Below, piece after piece: positions 7,708 through 17,454 of a stretch of DNA of 35,734 nt (within the stretch, counting starts at the first letter, position 1; each line of letters starts with the position of its first letter). The stretch comes from Hyphomicrobiales bacterium (GTDB lineage: Bacteria; Pseudomonadota; Alphaproteobacteria; Rhizobiales; JAJFHB01). The DNA lies in contig JAJFHL010000177.1 of the NCBI GenBank assembly GCA_021775615.1, forward strand, positions 1-35,734, written 5' to 3'. A model generated the notes under the pieces. The model saw only the letters and a program-made list of their open reading frames with translations, had not been told where the DNA came from and did no database searches. Made by a program: the position numbers and the translations under genes.

Positions 7708-8580
7708 TTACTTTTCCCATACGCCCATCAGGCCCTGGGGCCGGATCATCAGCACCACGAGCAGGGTGACGAGCCAGATCGGCAATGTCCATGACGCACC
7801 GACATGATGCACCACGAATGCTTCGATCAGGCCCAGTGTGAACGCGGCGATCACCGCGCCTCTCGTGCTGCCCAACCCGCCGAACACGACGATGACGAAC
7901 GCCTTGAGAAAAAGCACCCATCCGCCAAGCGGGGATATCAGGTAGATCGGCGCCAGCAGGAAACCGGCGAGGCCGGTGAGGACCACCGAAAGGCCGAAGG
8001 TGAAGCCGAAGATGATGTTGACGTCGATGCCGACCTGGGCGGCGCCCTGTGTGTCCTGGGAGACAGCGCGCACCGCCTGGCCGAACCGGGTGGTCTGCAG
8101 GAAGATCTCCAGGGCCGCGAGCACCGCAAGGGCGATGCCGAGCACTGCGAGGCGATAGCTGGAAATGATGGCGCCGAAAATGGTCACCGTGCCGTCGATA
8201 AACGCCGGCATCGGCTTGGCAACCGGCCCGAAGATCAGGAGATTCGCATTGTCGAGCACGAAGGCGAGGCCGAGCGTCACCATCATGGTGCTCATTTTCC
8301 AGTCGCGCAGAGACCGCAGAGGCCGCACGACCACCCGTTCAAGGGCGGCGCCCGCCGTGAACAGAATGACGATCAGCAGAGGAACCGCCAGGACGAGGGG
8401 CAGGCCGAGCCCGCCCACGGTGAGAACCCAGGCGACGTATGCACCGGTTGTATAGAGCGAGCCATGCGCGAAATTGAGGATCCGCGCCGTGCCGTAGATG
8501 AGCGACAGGCCAAAGGCCATGATGCAGTAAACCGCTGACTGTGCGATTCCGCCGATGAAGATTTCGATATATTGCTGCAT
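7708..8580 (-). CDS. livH: Branched-chain amino acid-type ABC permease (LivH-like)
   Basis: The 290-aa inner-membrane permease begins MQQYIEIFIGGIAQSAVYCIMAFGLSLIYGTARILNFAHGSLYTTGAYVAW, the hallmark N-terminus of LivH proteins. The central loop RFGQAVRAVSQDTQGAAQVGIDVN and FVIVVFGGLGSTRGAVIAAFTLGLIEAF are also family features. It sits 12 nt after livF and 10 nt before livM in one leftward operon. It should form the translocation pore with the LivM-like subunit. Confidence 0.92.
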   Translation of the reverse strand: MQQYIEIFIGGIAQSAVYCIMAFGLSLIYGTARILNFAHGSLYTTGAYVAWVLTVGGLGLPLVLAVPLLIVILFTAGAALERVVVRPLRSLRDWKMSTMMVTLGLAFVLDNANLLIFGPVAKPMPAFIDGTVTIFGAIISSYRLAVLGIALAVLAALEIFLQTTRFGQAVRAVSQDTQGAAQVGIDVNIIFGFTFGLSVVLTGLAGFLLAPIYLISPLGGWVLFLKAFVIVVFGGLGSTRGAVIAAFTLGLIEAFVVHHVGASWTLPIWLVTLLVVLMIRPQGLMGVWEK

Positions 8581-9259
8581 CGCGGTTCGCCGTCAGCCCG
8601 CCGGTTTCGCGGACTGTGCCGCGTCTTCGGAAATGACGCCTTCTTCAAGCATGTAGATCCGGTCGACCACGCCTTCGATGAGCGCCAGGCTCTGCTCGAC
8701 GAGCAGCACGGTCATGCCGTCTTCCTTCAGTTGGCGAATGGTCTGAAGCATGTTGTCGACCAGGTTGGGCGCCAGCCCGAGCGAGGGTTCGTCGATAGCG
8801 ATGAGGTCGGGTGCGGACATCAGCCCGCGTCCAAGCGCCAGCATTTGCGATTCACCGCCGCTCAGGGTACGCGCCAGCTGCTTCTCGCGTTCGCGAAGCC
8901 GGGGATAAAGCTCGTAAACATGGGCCAGCGTCTTGTCCTGGCGCTCGCGCCCGCGTTTGAGAAACGCGCCGAGCAGAAGGTTCTCTTTCACGGTCATGTC
9001 GGGAAACAGCCGGCGATCCTCCGCCACATACACCAGCCCGCGCTCAACCAGCTGCGGCGCATTGCGGCCACGTGTATTTTCGCCGGCATAGACGATGTCT
9101 CCGTCGGCGGCCGGAACCAGTCCGCAAACGGCTTTCAGAAGGGTGCTCTTGCCGTGTCCGTTGGCGCCGATGACGGCAACCAGTTCACCCTTGCCGACTT
9201 CGAGCGACACCCCGTGCAGGACGTGAAAATCGCCGTAAAACACATTGATGTCGCGGACG

Positions 9260-10027
<768 letters not shown>

Positions 10028-10049
10028 AAGGCGCTCTTCAGAGGCGGCC

Positions 10050-10086
10050 GCGTGGCGGCGGAGCGTGCTGCGCCCCGCCGCCACGC
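10050..10086 (-). promoter_or_regulatory. Intercistronic stem-loop between binding-protein and livG genes
   Basis: A perfect 12-bp GC-rich stem (arms 10050-10061 and 10075-10086, GCGTGGCGGCGG and its complement) with a 13-nt loop fills most of the gap. No T run follows in the leftward direction, so this is more likely a 3' stabilising or processing hairpin than a full terminator. It would favour binding-protein mRNA. Confidence 0.65.
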
Positions 10087-10094
10087 CACGTGGT

Positions 10095-11318
10095 TTATTG
10101 CGCCCAGGACGGGGTGATGAAGTCGCCGATCTTCTTCGTCCCCAGCATGACGGGCTTCAACTGCTTGTCCTGCACCTGTAGCAGAAACGCCGGCTGGGTG
10201 TCGTCGTTGGTCGGGATCATGTAGCGGTCGTTGATGGCGAGCACACCGGTGAGGCCCTTGTGGTTCAGACCCTGAATCGCCTTGTTCACCGCCATGTGGT
10301 CGGATGCGTTGCCGACCTTTTTGACCGCGTCCGCCCACATGTAGACACCGTCGTAAAGAACCGCTGCAATACTCCAGGGCGGGGTTTCGCCATAGGCCGT
10401 GTGCCATTTCTCGACAAAGGCATCGCCCTCGGCGCCGGGAAGCTGGGCGGAAAGCGTCATGCCGAGAACGCCGTCCACATCGCCTTGTTTGACAACCTCA
10501 CCGAAGGCCGGAATGCTGGCGGCATAGCCGGCGTTGATCAGAGCGCCCTTGACCGGGTTCTGGCGGTACTGCTGGATGAAGGTGTTGGTGAGAGACGGAT
10601 CAAGCATCTCGATGTGGATGAGCCCTGGGGCGGCGTTGCGGATCTTGCTCAGGATGCCCGGCCACTGCGCGCTCTCATAAGGCACTTCTTCCTGCAGGAC
10701 GACTTCCCAGCCCGCGGCAACGGCCTTGTCGGCCAGCGCCTGGGTAAGGCCCGCTTCCCATTCGTAGGGACCGTGAACGATTGCGAGTTTCTTGGCCGGG
10801 AACGCATGGCCAAGCGCCGAAATCTGATCGAAGATCACCCGGCCATAGGCCGCCTCGATGTCGGAGATGTTGAAGATGTTGGTGCAGCCCATGCTGTTCA
10901 TCAGATCGACGACGCTGGAGAACGCATCGAGGTGGATGAACGGTACGTCATGCGGGCAGAACGCGGGAATGTCCGGGCCGAAACCACCGTAGCCGGTGAT
11001 GACCATATCCGCCTTGTTTCGGTCGATCAGGTTGGCGGCCGCCGCCTGCAGCTTGTCGGGCGTCAGGTCGCCGATATCGAAGTAGAGAACCTCGAGCTGC
11101 TTGCCGAGCAACCCGCCGTTCTTGTTGATCTCGTCGACCGCGAGCTTGATGGCCTTTTCCATGACGACGCCGTCACTTGCGAACGGGCCCGTCTGGGGAA
11201 CCGGTGCGCCGACCTTGATCGTATCGGCGGATGCGGACCCCACCACAAACAGCGTCAATGCAAAGGCCAGGGCGCCGACGCAACGGCCGATGCCCGAAAG
11301 CCAGGATCTGATGCTCAT
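10095..11318 (-). CDS. Periplasmic binding protein of Liv-type ABC importer
   Basis: The 407-aa protein starts at the ATG at 11318, with GGGAGGAA well placed upstream; a longer reading to 11429 is not supported. It has a signal peptide (GRCVGALAFALTLFVVGSASA) and then DTIKVGAPVPQTGPFASDGVVMEKAIKLAVDEINKNGGLLGKQLEVLYFD, the start of a Peripla_BP_6 amino-acid/urea/amide binding protein. It is the first gene of the leftward importer operon. The proposed LuxR-type box lies about 180 nt upstream. The family covers many substrates. Context with ureohydrolases and a CntA-like oxygenase makes a guanidino or quaternary-amine compound more likely than leucine. Confidence 0.88.
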   Translation of the reverse strand: MSIRSWLSGIGRCVGALAFALTLFVVGSASADTIKVGAPVPQTGPFASDGVVMEKAIKLAVDEINKNGGLLGKQLEVLYFDIGDLTPDKLQAAAANLIDRNKADMVITGYGGFGPDIPAFCPHDVPFIHLDAFSSVVDLMNSMGCTNIFNISDIEAAYGRVIFDQISALGHAFPAKKLAIVHGPYEWEAGLTQALADKAVAAGWEVVLQEEVPYESAQWPGILSKIRNAAPGLIHIEMLDPSLTNTFIQQYRQNPVKGALINAGYAASIPAFGEVVKQGDVDGVLGMTLSAQLPGAEGDAFVEKWHTAYGETPPWSIAAVLYDGVYMWADAVKKVGNASDHMAVNKAIQGLNHKGLTGVLAINDRYMIPTNDDTQPAFLLQVQDKQLKPVMLGTKKIGDFITPSWAQ

Positions 11319-11498
11319 ATTCCAATTCCTCCCGTTGGTTATTGTTATTGCACGCCAAAGGCGCACCGTGTCTGTGGAGGTTGCGACCGTGTCCCAGCCT
11401 CCGAACGAGCCCCCGTGAGAAGCAAGCAACGATCATCATCCCATGCCGATGACCTTTGAGGTTTTACCCAGTTTAAAGTAATGACGAAAACCGAACCG

Positions 11499-11524
11499 GG
11501 AACAATGGTGACGGCAGTTACCAT
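11499..11524. promoter_or_regulatory. LuxR-type operator, copy A
   Basis: The 20-bp palindrome ATGGTGACGGCAGTTACCAT (11505-11524; 8-bp arms with one mismatch, GGCA centre) lies in a 26-bp stretch identical to copy B at 12677-12702. Similarity continues upstream (GAAAACCGA and GAAAAACCGA). It stands about 180 nt before the binding-protein gene. The size and symmetry fit a lux-box. The link to the LuxR protein is inference from position. Confidence 0.75.
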
Positions 11525-11591
11525 AGCATGTCCACGTGTGTTTCGGCGGTCTGACGCCGAAACGCACGGGCAACAGGCAAGCGGGCCTGCA

Positions 11592-12569
11592 TCAGGCGGA
11601 CTTGCCCATGACATTGCCCGCCAGAGCTTCCAGGATCAGCCGAACCGCGAGCCGTGAGGTGATGCCGTCGTGGTCCCAGGACGGTGACACCTCGACCAGA
11701 TCGAGCCCCTGGATCCCCGCTTTCGACAGTTCGCGGATCATCATGATCGCCTCGCGCGATGTAAATCCGCCCGGAGAGGGCACCCCGGTGCCCGGCGCAT
11801 AGGCCGCATCGATACAATCTATGTCGTAGGTGAGATAGAAGCCGTCAGTTCCGTTGTTGGCCACCGCGGCGGCTTTGTCGGCGGCCGCCTTGATCCCCAT
11901 TTCCAGCACTTCTTCCTGGGTGATCAGGGTGATGCCCTGATCCTGAATGTACTTCAGCTCGGATTTCGGGTTCATCCATCCCGATGTGCCGACGATGGCG
12001 ATGTTCTTCGGATTGAAGCCGGCGTCGACGGCGCGCGGGATCGGGCAGCAATGGCTGAGTTCCTCGCCGCCCAGATCGATGGCGGTATCGAAATGCATGT
12101 CGACCAGAACCAGACCGGGGTTCTTGTATTTCTTGGCGAAGGCACGGACGCAGGCGATGGTGATTGAATGGTCGCCGCCGATGGTGATCGGCATGACGCC
12201 GCCGTCCAGGATGGAGGTAACCATGGCTTCGGCCCGGTCCATCGTGGTCACGCCGCTGCCCGGCACCACCGGCACGTCACCGCAGTCGGCCATCTTGTAG
12301 TGATCGTTGAGGTCGAGGCCGTAAGAGGCGTTGTAGAAAGAAAACTGGTCTGACGCGTCTCGGATGGCGCGGGGGCCGTAGTTGGTCCCCGTGCGGCTGA
12401 TGCACATGGCGTCCCAGGGGAAGCCGAGCACCGCGGCGTCGATGTTCTCATCTTTCAGGGCATCCGGACTAGCGGGCATCGCGGGCAGCCGCATGAAGGT
12501 GCCATGTATTCCGGCATGCAACAGGCCGGTGAAGGCATTTTCGTCAAAGGTGGTGGCGCCGCTGCTCAT
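11592..12569 (-). CDS. Ureohydrolase (agmatinase/arginase family) 1
   Basis: The 325-aa enzyme is read from the ATG at 12569 (MSSGATTFDEN), with GGGAGA upstream. Ureohydrolases split a guanidino group into urea and an amine using two Mn (or Ni) ions. The metal motifs are present: GGDHS with His134, DMHFD (Asp157, His159, Asp161) and YDIDCID (Asp249, Asp251). The SHCCPIPRA segment keeps the His that aligns with the catalytic HGT/HGQ of agmatinase and arginase. The substrate could be agmatine, guanidinobutyrate, guanidinopropionate or guanidine; motifs alone cannot decide. It lies alone on the minus strand, divergent from luxR, with the shared palindrome between them. Its downstream neighbour is the importer operon, 273 nt away. 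Confidence 0.88.
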   Translation of the reverse strand: MSSGATTFDENAFTGLLHAGIHGTFMRLPAMPASPDALKDENIDAAVLGFPWDAMCISRTGTNYGPRAIRDASDQFSFYNASYGLDLNDHYKMADCGDVPVVPGSGVTTMDRAEAMVTSILDGGVMPITIGGDHSITIACVRAFAKKYKNPGLVLVDMHFDTAIDLGGEELSHCCPIPRAVDAGFNPKNIAIVGTSGWMNPKSELKYIQDQGITLITQEEVLEMGIKAAADKAAAVANNGTDGFYLTYDIDCIDAAYAPGTGVPSPGGFTSREAIMMIRELSKAGIQGLDLVEVSPSWDHDGITSRLAVRLILEALAGNVMGKSA

Positions 12570-12676
12570 GTTTCGGTCTCCCTGTTTCGTCGTACTGCGG
12601 ACGAGCGATGGTCTTTGTCCTTGCGAGACGCTGCTCGCGGTTTGTCCAGCGGGGAGTAACGCGGAAAAACCGATAC

Positions 12677-12702
12677 GGAACAATGGTGACGGCAGTTACC
12701 AT
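12677..12702. promoter_or_regulatory. LuxR-type operator, copy B (ureohydrolase / luxR divergent promoter)
   Basis: This stretch contains ATGGTGACGGCAGTTACCAT at 12683-12702 and matches copy A over 26 bp. It lies 108 nt from the ureohydrolase start and 68-83 nt from the luxR start, so one site could serve both directions and allow autoregulation. Confidence 0.78.
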
Positions 12703-12769
12703 TGGGCGGCGGGGCCCGATAGCGGCTATTTACCAGCCTTTGCAAAAGGATGGTCAACCGCCGCCGCAG

Positions 12770-13915
12770 ATGTATAGTGTCGCGATGCATGTGGGGTACG
12801 CGGAAAATGCAGGCGCGACTCTCGCGCTTGACTCAACAGAATACAATCTTGCGCTCGCCGAAGTCGTGCAGAACGCGGGCGCGGCGGCCTTTTACCAGAA
12901 TCTTGCGGCACTCCTGGCCCGTCTGACCGGCTGCCGCGACCATCTGGTCATGCGCTACACGCCTTTCGGAAAGCCGTCGTTCCTTGTCAACGAGGCCATG
13001 ACCGATGACAGCGTTCAGCTTTATCTCGACAGTCTCTATGCGCTGGACCCACTCCGGAAACTGACACGGGAAACGCGCCAGCCATGCGTCGTGAGTTTGC
13101 GCTCTCTGGGCGCGGGTGCGCCTGCCGATGAACGCTACATGGTAGAACTTTTCAAGTCGGCATTCATCTTCGATGAACTCGCCATCCTGTTGCCCGCACC
13201 GGGCGGTGTTTCCATCGCCGTGTGCTGCGAACGGCGCTCGGTTCGGTTCCGCCGCGCCGATCGCGGGACTATCGAAAAAATCCTTCCCGTGGTCGCGTCA
13301 CTTCACAAACTGCATGTGGACCGGGCCTTCGCCCAGGCGTCCGCGCGCGGCGACAGCGAATTGGCGGGCGGGCAAAATGCCTTTCTGATCCTCGATCAGT
13401 TTGGACGCGTCGTGCATGAGAGCTCCTATTGGCGGCAACTGGATCTGTCGACGGCCCAGTACCGGAGGCTCCTGAACAGCGCTTCGGGAAACACCCAGGG
13501 CGAGGTCGCCCTGCTGGACGACTTTGTCGCCCACTGGGAGGGCCTTGCCGCGGATTTTCCCCTGGCTCCTGCGGGCAAGATCCTCACAGTCGAATACCGT
13601 GGTGCCGGCGCATTGCAGCTCACGCTGGAGGACGGACTGGAGATCTTTCGCAACCGCTGGAACCTGACCGAGCGCGAAACCGATATCGTGCGTCTGATCC
13701 TGGTGGGATACCCGAATGCGCATATTGCCCGTGATCTCGGTATCGGCGCCGGAACAGTGAGGAACCATCGCCACCGGCTTTACTACAAGCTGGACATCAC
13801 CACGGAGCGGGAACTCTTTTCCATGTTCCTGTCGCAGATTATCGGCAAGGAGATCGCAGCACCAAGCCCCACGACCGAGCCACAAGCCGCCCAACGCGGC
13901 GAAGTCCTGGCCTGA
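12770..13915 (+). CDS. LuxR-family transcriptional regulator
   Basis: The C-terminal 65 residues form a LuxR/FixJ-type helix-turn-helix: NLTERETDIVRLILVGYPNAHIARDLGIGAGTVRNHRHRLYYKLDITTERELFSMFL. The first 300 residues match no domain I can name; they are not a receiver domain and lack an obvious autoinducer-binding pattern, so the ligand is unknown. The start is uncertain: ATG at 12770 (MYSVAMHVG, 381 aa) or ATG at 12785 (376 aa), neither with a strong ribosome site. An open frame to 12608 would include the palindromic operator and is unlikely. The gene is divergent from ureohydrolase 1 and precedes the SnoaL-like gene by 9 nt. It is the natural candidate to bind the palindromes nearby. Confidence 0.85.
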   Translation: MYSVAMHVGYAENAGATLALDSTEYNLALAEVVQNAGAAAFYQNLAALLARLTGCRDHLVMRYTPFGKPSFLVNEAMTDDSVQLYLDSLYALDPLRKLTRETRQPCVVSLRSLGAGAPADERYMVELFKSAFIFDELAILLPAPGGVSIAVCCERRSVRFRRADRGTIEKILPVVASLHKLHVDRAFAQASARGDSELAGGQNAFLILDQFGRVVHESSYWRQLDLSTAQYRRLLNSASGNTQGEVALLDDFVAHWEGLAADFPLAPAGKILTVEYRGAGALQLTLEDGLEIFRNRWNLTERETDIVRLILVGYPNAHIARDLGIGAGTVRNHRHRLYYKLDITTERELFSMFLSQIIGKEIAAPSPTTEPQAAQRGEVLA

Positions 13916-13924
13916 CGGGCGGTT

Positions 13925-14353
13925 ATGTCACTCGAAGCAAACAAGGCGCTGATGCGCCGTTTCTATGAGGAGTTCTGGTGCAGGGGCAATGCGGATGCAG
14001 CTGATGAACTGGTGACGCCGGGCTTTGTCGATCACCAGCTTCCCGACGGTTGGCCACAGGGACGCGATGGCTTCAAGCGGCTGGTTCGTGAGTGGCGCGC
14101 AGGCTTTCCCGACATGCATGAGGACATTGAAGACCTGATCGCCGAGGGCGACAGGGTAACGGGGCGTTTTGTCCTGACTGGCACCCATGAAGGAGCATTC
14201 CTGAACATCGAGCCGACCGGACGCAGGGTGCGGCTGACCGGGATTGATATCGTCCGTGTAGAGGATGGCCGCATCTCCGAGTGGTGGTACAACGAAGACA
14301 CGATGGGTCTGTTGCGGCAACTGGGGCAGTTGCCGCCGGGGAGCCCCTGGTAG
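13925..14353 (+). CDS. SnoaL-like / ester cyclase family protein
   Basis: This 142-aa protein has the SnoaL/NTF2-like cone fold pattern: KALMRRFYEEFWCRGNADAADELVTPGFVDHQLPDGWPQGRDGFKRLVREWRAGFPDMHEDIEDLIAEGDRVTGRFVLTGTHEG, ending in VRVEDGRISEWWYNEDTMGLLRQLG. Family members include polyketide cyclases, isomerases, hydrolases and many proteins with no assigned role. It starts 9 nt after luxR, so the two are co-transcribed. A role in binding or isomerising the pathway compound, or a metabolite sensed by LuxR, is possible but unproven. Confidence 0.82.
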   Translation: MSLEANKALMRRFYEEFWCRGNADAADELVTPGFVDHQLPDGWPQGRDGFKRLVREWRAGFPDMHEDIEDLIAEGDRVTGRFVLTGTHEGAFLNIEPTGRRVRLTGIDIVRVEDGRISEWWYNEDTMGLLRQLGQLPPGSPW

Positions 14354-14370
14354 TGACTGCCGTCATCCTT
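14351..14370. promoter_or_regulatory. Degenerate LuxR-type operator, copy C
   Basis: GTGACTGCCGTCAT at 14353-14366 with its flanks matches the reverse complement of copies A and B at 15 of 20 positions and keeps the central TGCC with TGAC/GTCA arms. It lies about 85 nt before the flavin reductase. Its orientation relative to that gene is the same as copies A and B have to theirs. Confidence 0.5.
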
Positions 14371-14450
14371 CAGACGCTCCGAATGCTCTGATAGGGTCGG
14401 CGCTGAAGTGGAAGGATGGGGGCGAACACACAGGGGTTGGTATCAATCAT

Positions 14451-15167
14451 ATGACTGATCAAAAACATGCAACGCTGCCGGCATGGTCCGGCAACGGCCG
14501 GCGGCGTCTTCTTGTGCTCAGCTCCAGCCCTCGTTCCGACGGCAACTCGCGGGCGCTTTCCGATGCCATGGCCGAGGGCGCGAGAGAGCAGGGGCACGAC
14601 GCGGTCGTCGTCGACCTCAACGACCATGTCACGCATATGCTGCGCGACTGCCGCAAGTGCAGGTCCGGCGAAACCGGCAAATGCACCATCGAGGACACGC
14701 ACGGGCCCCTCTTCTCCGACCTTTATCTGTCGGCGGACGGGGTTGCCTATGCGACCCCGATCTGGTGGTACGGCATGTCCGCCCAGTTGAAGGCTTTTAT
14801 CGACCGGATCTTCTGTTTCATCTCCGACAGCGAGCCCACCGTTGAAGACGTTCTGGCACGGCTTCCCAAGAAACGTGCCGCCCTGATCCTGAGCGCCGAA
14901 GAGAGCAATTTCGCGGCCCGGTTGGCGATCGTGCAGCATATGTCCGAACTCTGCCGCTACCTGCATCACGATTTTGTCGGGGTTGTCACCGGTGTCGGCA
15001 ACAAACGCGGCGAAGTCGCCAGCGATCCCGCCGACCCGCTTGCCGCCGCGAGGCGTCTCGGGGCGCAGTTCTTTGACATTGCGCCAACCGACTACAAACT
15101 CGACACCGACCGGGCGGGAACTGTTTGGGGCCAGGCCAACGGGGAACTGCCGGCAATGTGGAGGTAG
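14451..15167 (+). CDS. NADPH-dependent FMN reductase / flavodoxin-fold oxidoreductase
   Basis: The 238-aa product is read from the ATG at 14451 (MTDQKHATLPAWSG). LLVLSSSPRSDGNSRALSDAMAEGAREQGHDAVVVDLNDH is the FMN phosphate-binding loop of the NADPH_dep_FMN_red / iron-sulfur flavoprotein group. ADGVAYATPIWWYGMSAQLKAFIDRIFCF is the second flavin-contact segment. MLRDCRKCRSGETGKCTIED holds three closely spaced cysteines, as in members that may carry a cluster or disulphide. It could reduce free FMN or a quinone, or supply electrons to a nearby oxygenase. It lies 97 nt after the SnoaL-like gene, with a degenerate LuxR-type box between, and 7 nt before ureohydrolase 2. Confidence 0.85.
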   Translation: MTDQKHATLPAWSGNGRRRLLVLSSSPRSDGNSRALSDAMAEGAREQGHDAVVVDLNDHVTHMLRDCRKCRSGETGKCTIEDTHGPLFSDLYLSADGVAYATPIWWYGMSAQLKAFIDRIFCFISDSEPTVEDVLARLPKKRAALILSAEESNFAARLAIVQHMSELCRYLHHDFVGVVTGVGNKRGEVASDPADPLAAARRLGAQFFDIAPTDYKLDTDRAGTVWGQANGELPAMWR

Positions 15168-15174
15168 GGCGAAG

Positions 15175-16245
15175 ATGGGCGGACTGTCGGCGGATAAGCG
15201 CGAAAGACTGAAGGCGCTGGCCAAAGGCGACTTCCTGCAAAGCTCGGATCCGGCCATCGATGCGTTCCTGAAGCGCATGGAGTCCGAGGGCGCGCCGGTT
15301 TTCTCCGACGTCTATAGCGGAGAAATGAGCTTTTACAACGCGCCGCGAAAGTCGGAATTGGCCGACATGGACGTTGCCGTCGTCGGTGTGCCGTTCGAGG
15401 CCAGCGCTCCGGTGCGCGCCGGCACGCGGCTCGGCCCGCGGTCGTTCCGCGAGTGGTCGAAAGTGCGTGGACCCATCCACGATGCCTGGAACACCATTCC
15501 CTTCGATCTGTGCAGTGTTGCCGATCATGGCGACGTTGTCTTCGACAGCCCGCATGACGTGGACGCGTGCATCGCCCGTATCGCCGACGTCTATGCGGGT
15601 TTTCGCGGCGCCGGTGTCGCGCCGCTTTCGGTCGGCGGCGTGCACACCATGACCCATCCCATTCTGAAGGGGCTGGCCGCCGGCGAACCGGTCGGTCTGG
15701 TCCAGATCGATGCCCATGCCGACACCGCGCGCGGCAGCTTCCAGGGCAACCTCCTGAATGATTGCTCGGTGTTCCTCAATGCGGCGCTCGACGAGGCGAT
15801 CGATCCCGAGCGCACGATCCAGATCGGCATTCGAGGATCACTGAGCGCCTATTGGGATTTCTCACGTGAATCCGGCATGCGTGTCATGCCGATGGCCGAA
15901 GTGTACGAAGCGGGTGTCTCCGGCGTTCTTGACGAAATCAGGCGCGTGATCGGTGATGGACCGTTTTACCTGACCCTCGACACCGATGGTATTGACGCGA
16001 CGTATCTGCCCGGGACCCAGTTGCCCGAACCGTTCGGCCTCACCACCCGCGAGGTGCTGCTCATTCTGCGCGGTCTGAGGGGCATGGACATGGTTGGCGC
16101 CGACATCGTCGAGCTTTGCCCGCCCTACGATCCGAACGGCATTTCCGCCAACACCAGCGCGGCGCTGGGATTTGAAATGTTGTGCCTGCTGGCGGAGGCG
16201 CATGTCGGGCGCCACGGCGAGAACCGCAAAACCCATTGGACGTGA
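15175..16245 (+). CDS. Divergent ureohydrolase (agmatinase family) 2
   Basis: The 356-aa protein is read from the ATG at 15175, with GAGG and GGGCGAAG upstream. It has the ureohydrolase fold signatures DAHAD (Asp179, His181, Asp183), LDTDGIDATYLPGTQLPEPFGLT (Asp269, Asp271) and GADIVELCPPYDPNGISANTSAALGFEML. Two normally fixed positions differ. GGDHS is GGVHT (Val156, with ligand His157 kept). The GNLHGQP/HGT segment that carries the catalytic His in arginase and agmatinase reads GNLLNDCS, without His. The metal site looks intact but the acid/base residue is missing or replaced, so substrate or chemistry may differ from ureohydrolase 1. It has an N-terminal extension of about 60 residues. Likely co-transcribed with the flavin reductase. 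Confidence 0.83.
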   Translation: MGGLSADKRERLKALAKGDFLQSSDPAIDAFLKRMESEGAPVFSDVYSGEMSFYNAPRKSELADMDVAVVGVPFEASAPVRAGTRLGPRSFREWSKVRGPIHDAWNTIPFDLCSVADHGDVVFDSPHDVDACIARIADVYAGFRGAGVAPLSVGGVHTMTHPILKGLAAGEPVGLVQIDAHADTARGSFQGNLLNDCSVFLNAALDEAIDPERTIQIGIRGSLSAYWDFSRESGMRVMPMAEVYEAGVSGVLDEIRRVIGDGPFYLTLDTDGIDATYLPGTQLPEPFGLTTREVLLILRGLRGMDMVGADIVELCPPYDPNGISANTSAALGFEMLCLLAEAHVGRHGENRKTHWT

Positions 16246-16301
16246 AGACCGGTCGGTCAGCCTGAGCGGCTGTCGAAGGTTCAGAACAGGATAAAAACAC
16301 A

Positions 16302-17345
<1,044 letters not shown>

Positions 17346-17454
17346 TCACGGAAGCCTGCACCGCCTGTGGCTCTCGCGCGTCGATGAGGATATCATGGTC
17401 TGCCCGGTGACGGTTGTGTGCCGTCGGGCCGGGGAATGACGGGAGCCAGGTTGC

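Noticed and set aside
11505-12702. The repeated hairpin with ACGG in its loop as a guanidine-II (mini-ykkC) riboswitch
   Set aside because: That riboswitch needs two adjacent ACGR hairpins near the start codon. Here each site is single, lies over 60 nt from any start, and in the leftward transcripts the loop does not read ACGR. An operator explains it better.
12608-12769. N-terminal extension of the LuxR protein back to 12608
   Set aside because: It would place the conserved palindrome inside coding sequence and has no ribosome site or domain; starts at 12770 or 12785 are more likely.
17401-17430. A fourth LuxR-type box before the BVMO gene (GGTGACGG and TGTGCCGTC)
   Set aside because: Only about 9 of 20 positions match and the symmetry is not that of the other copies.
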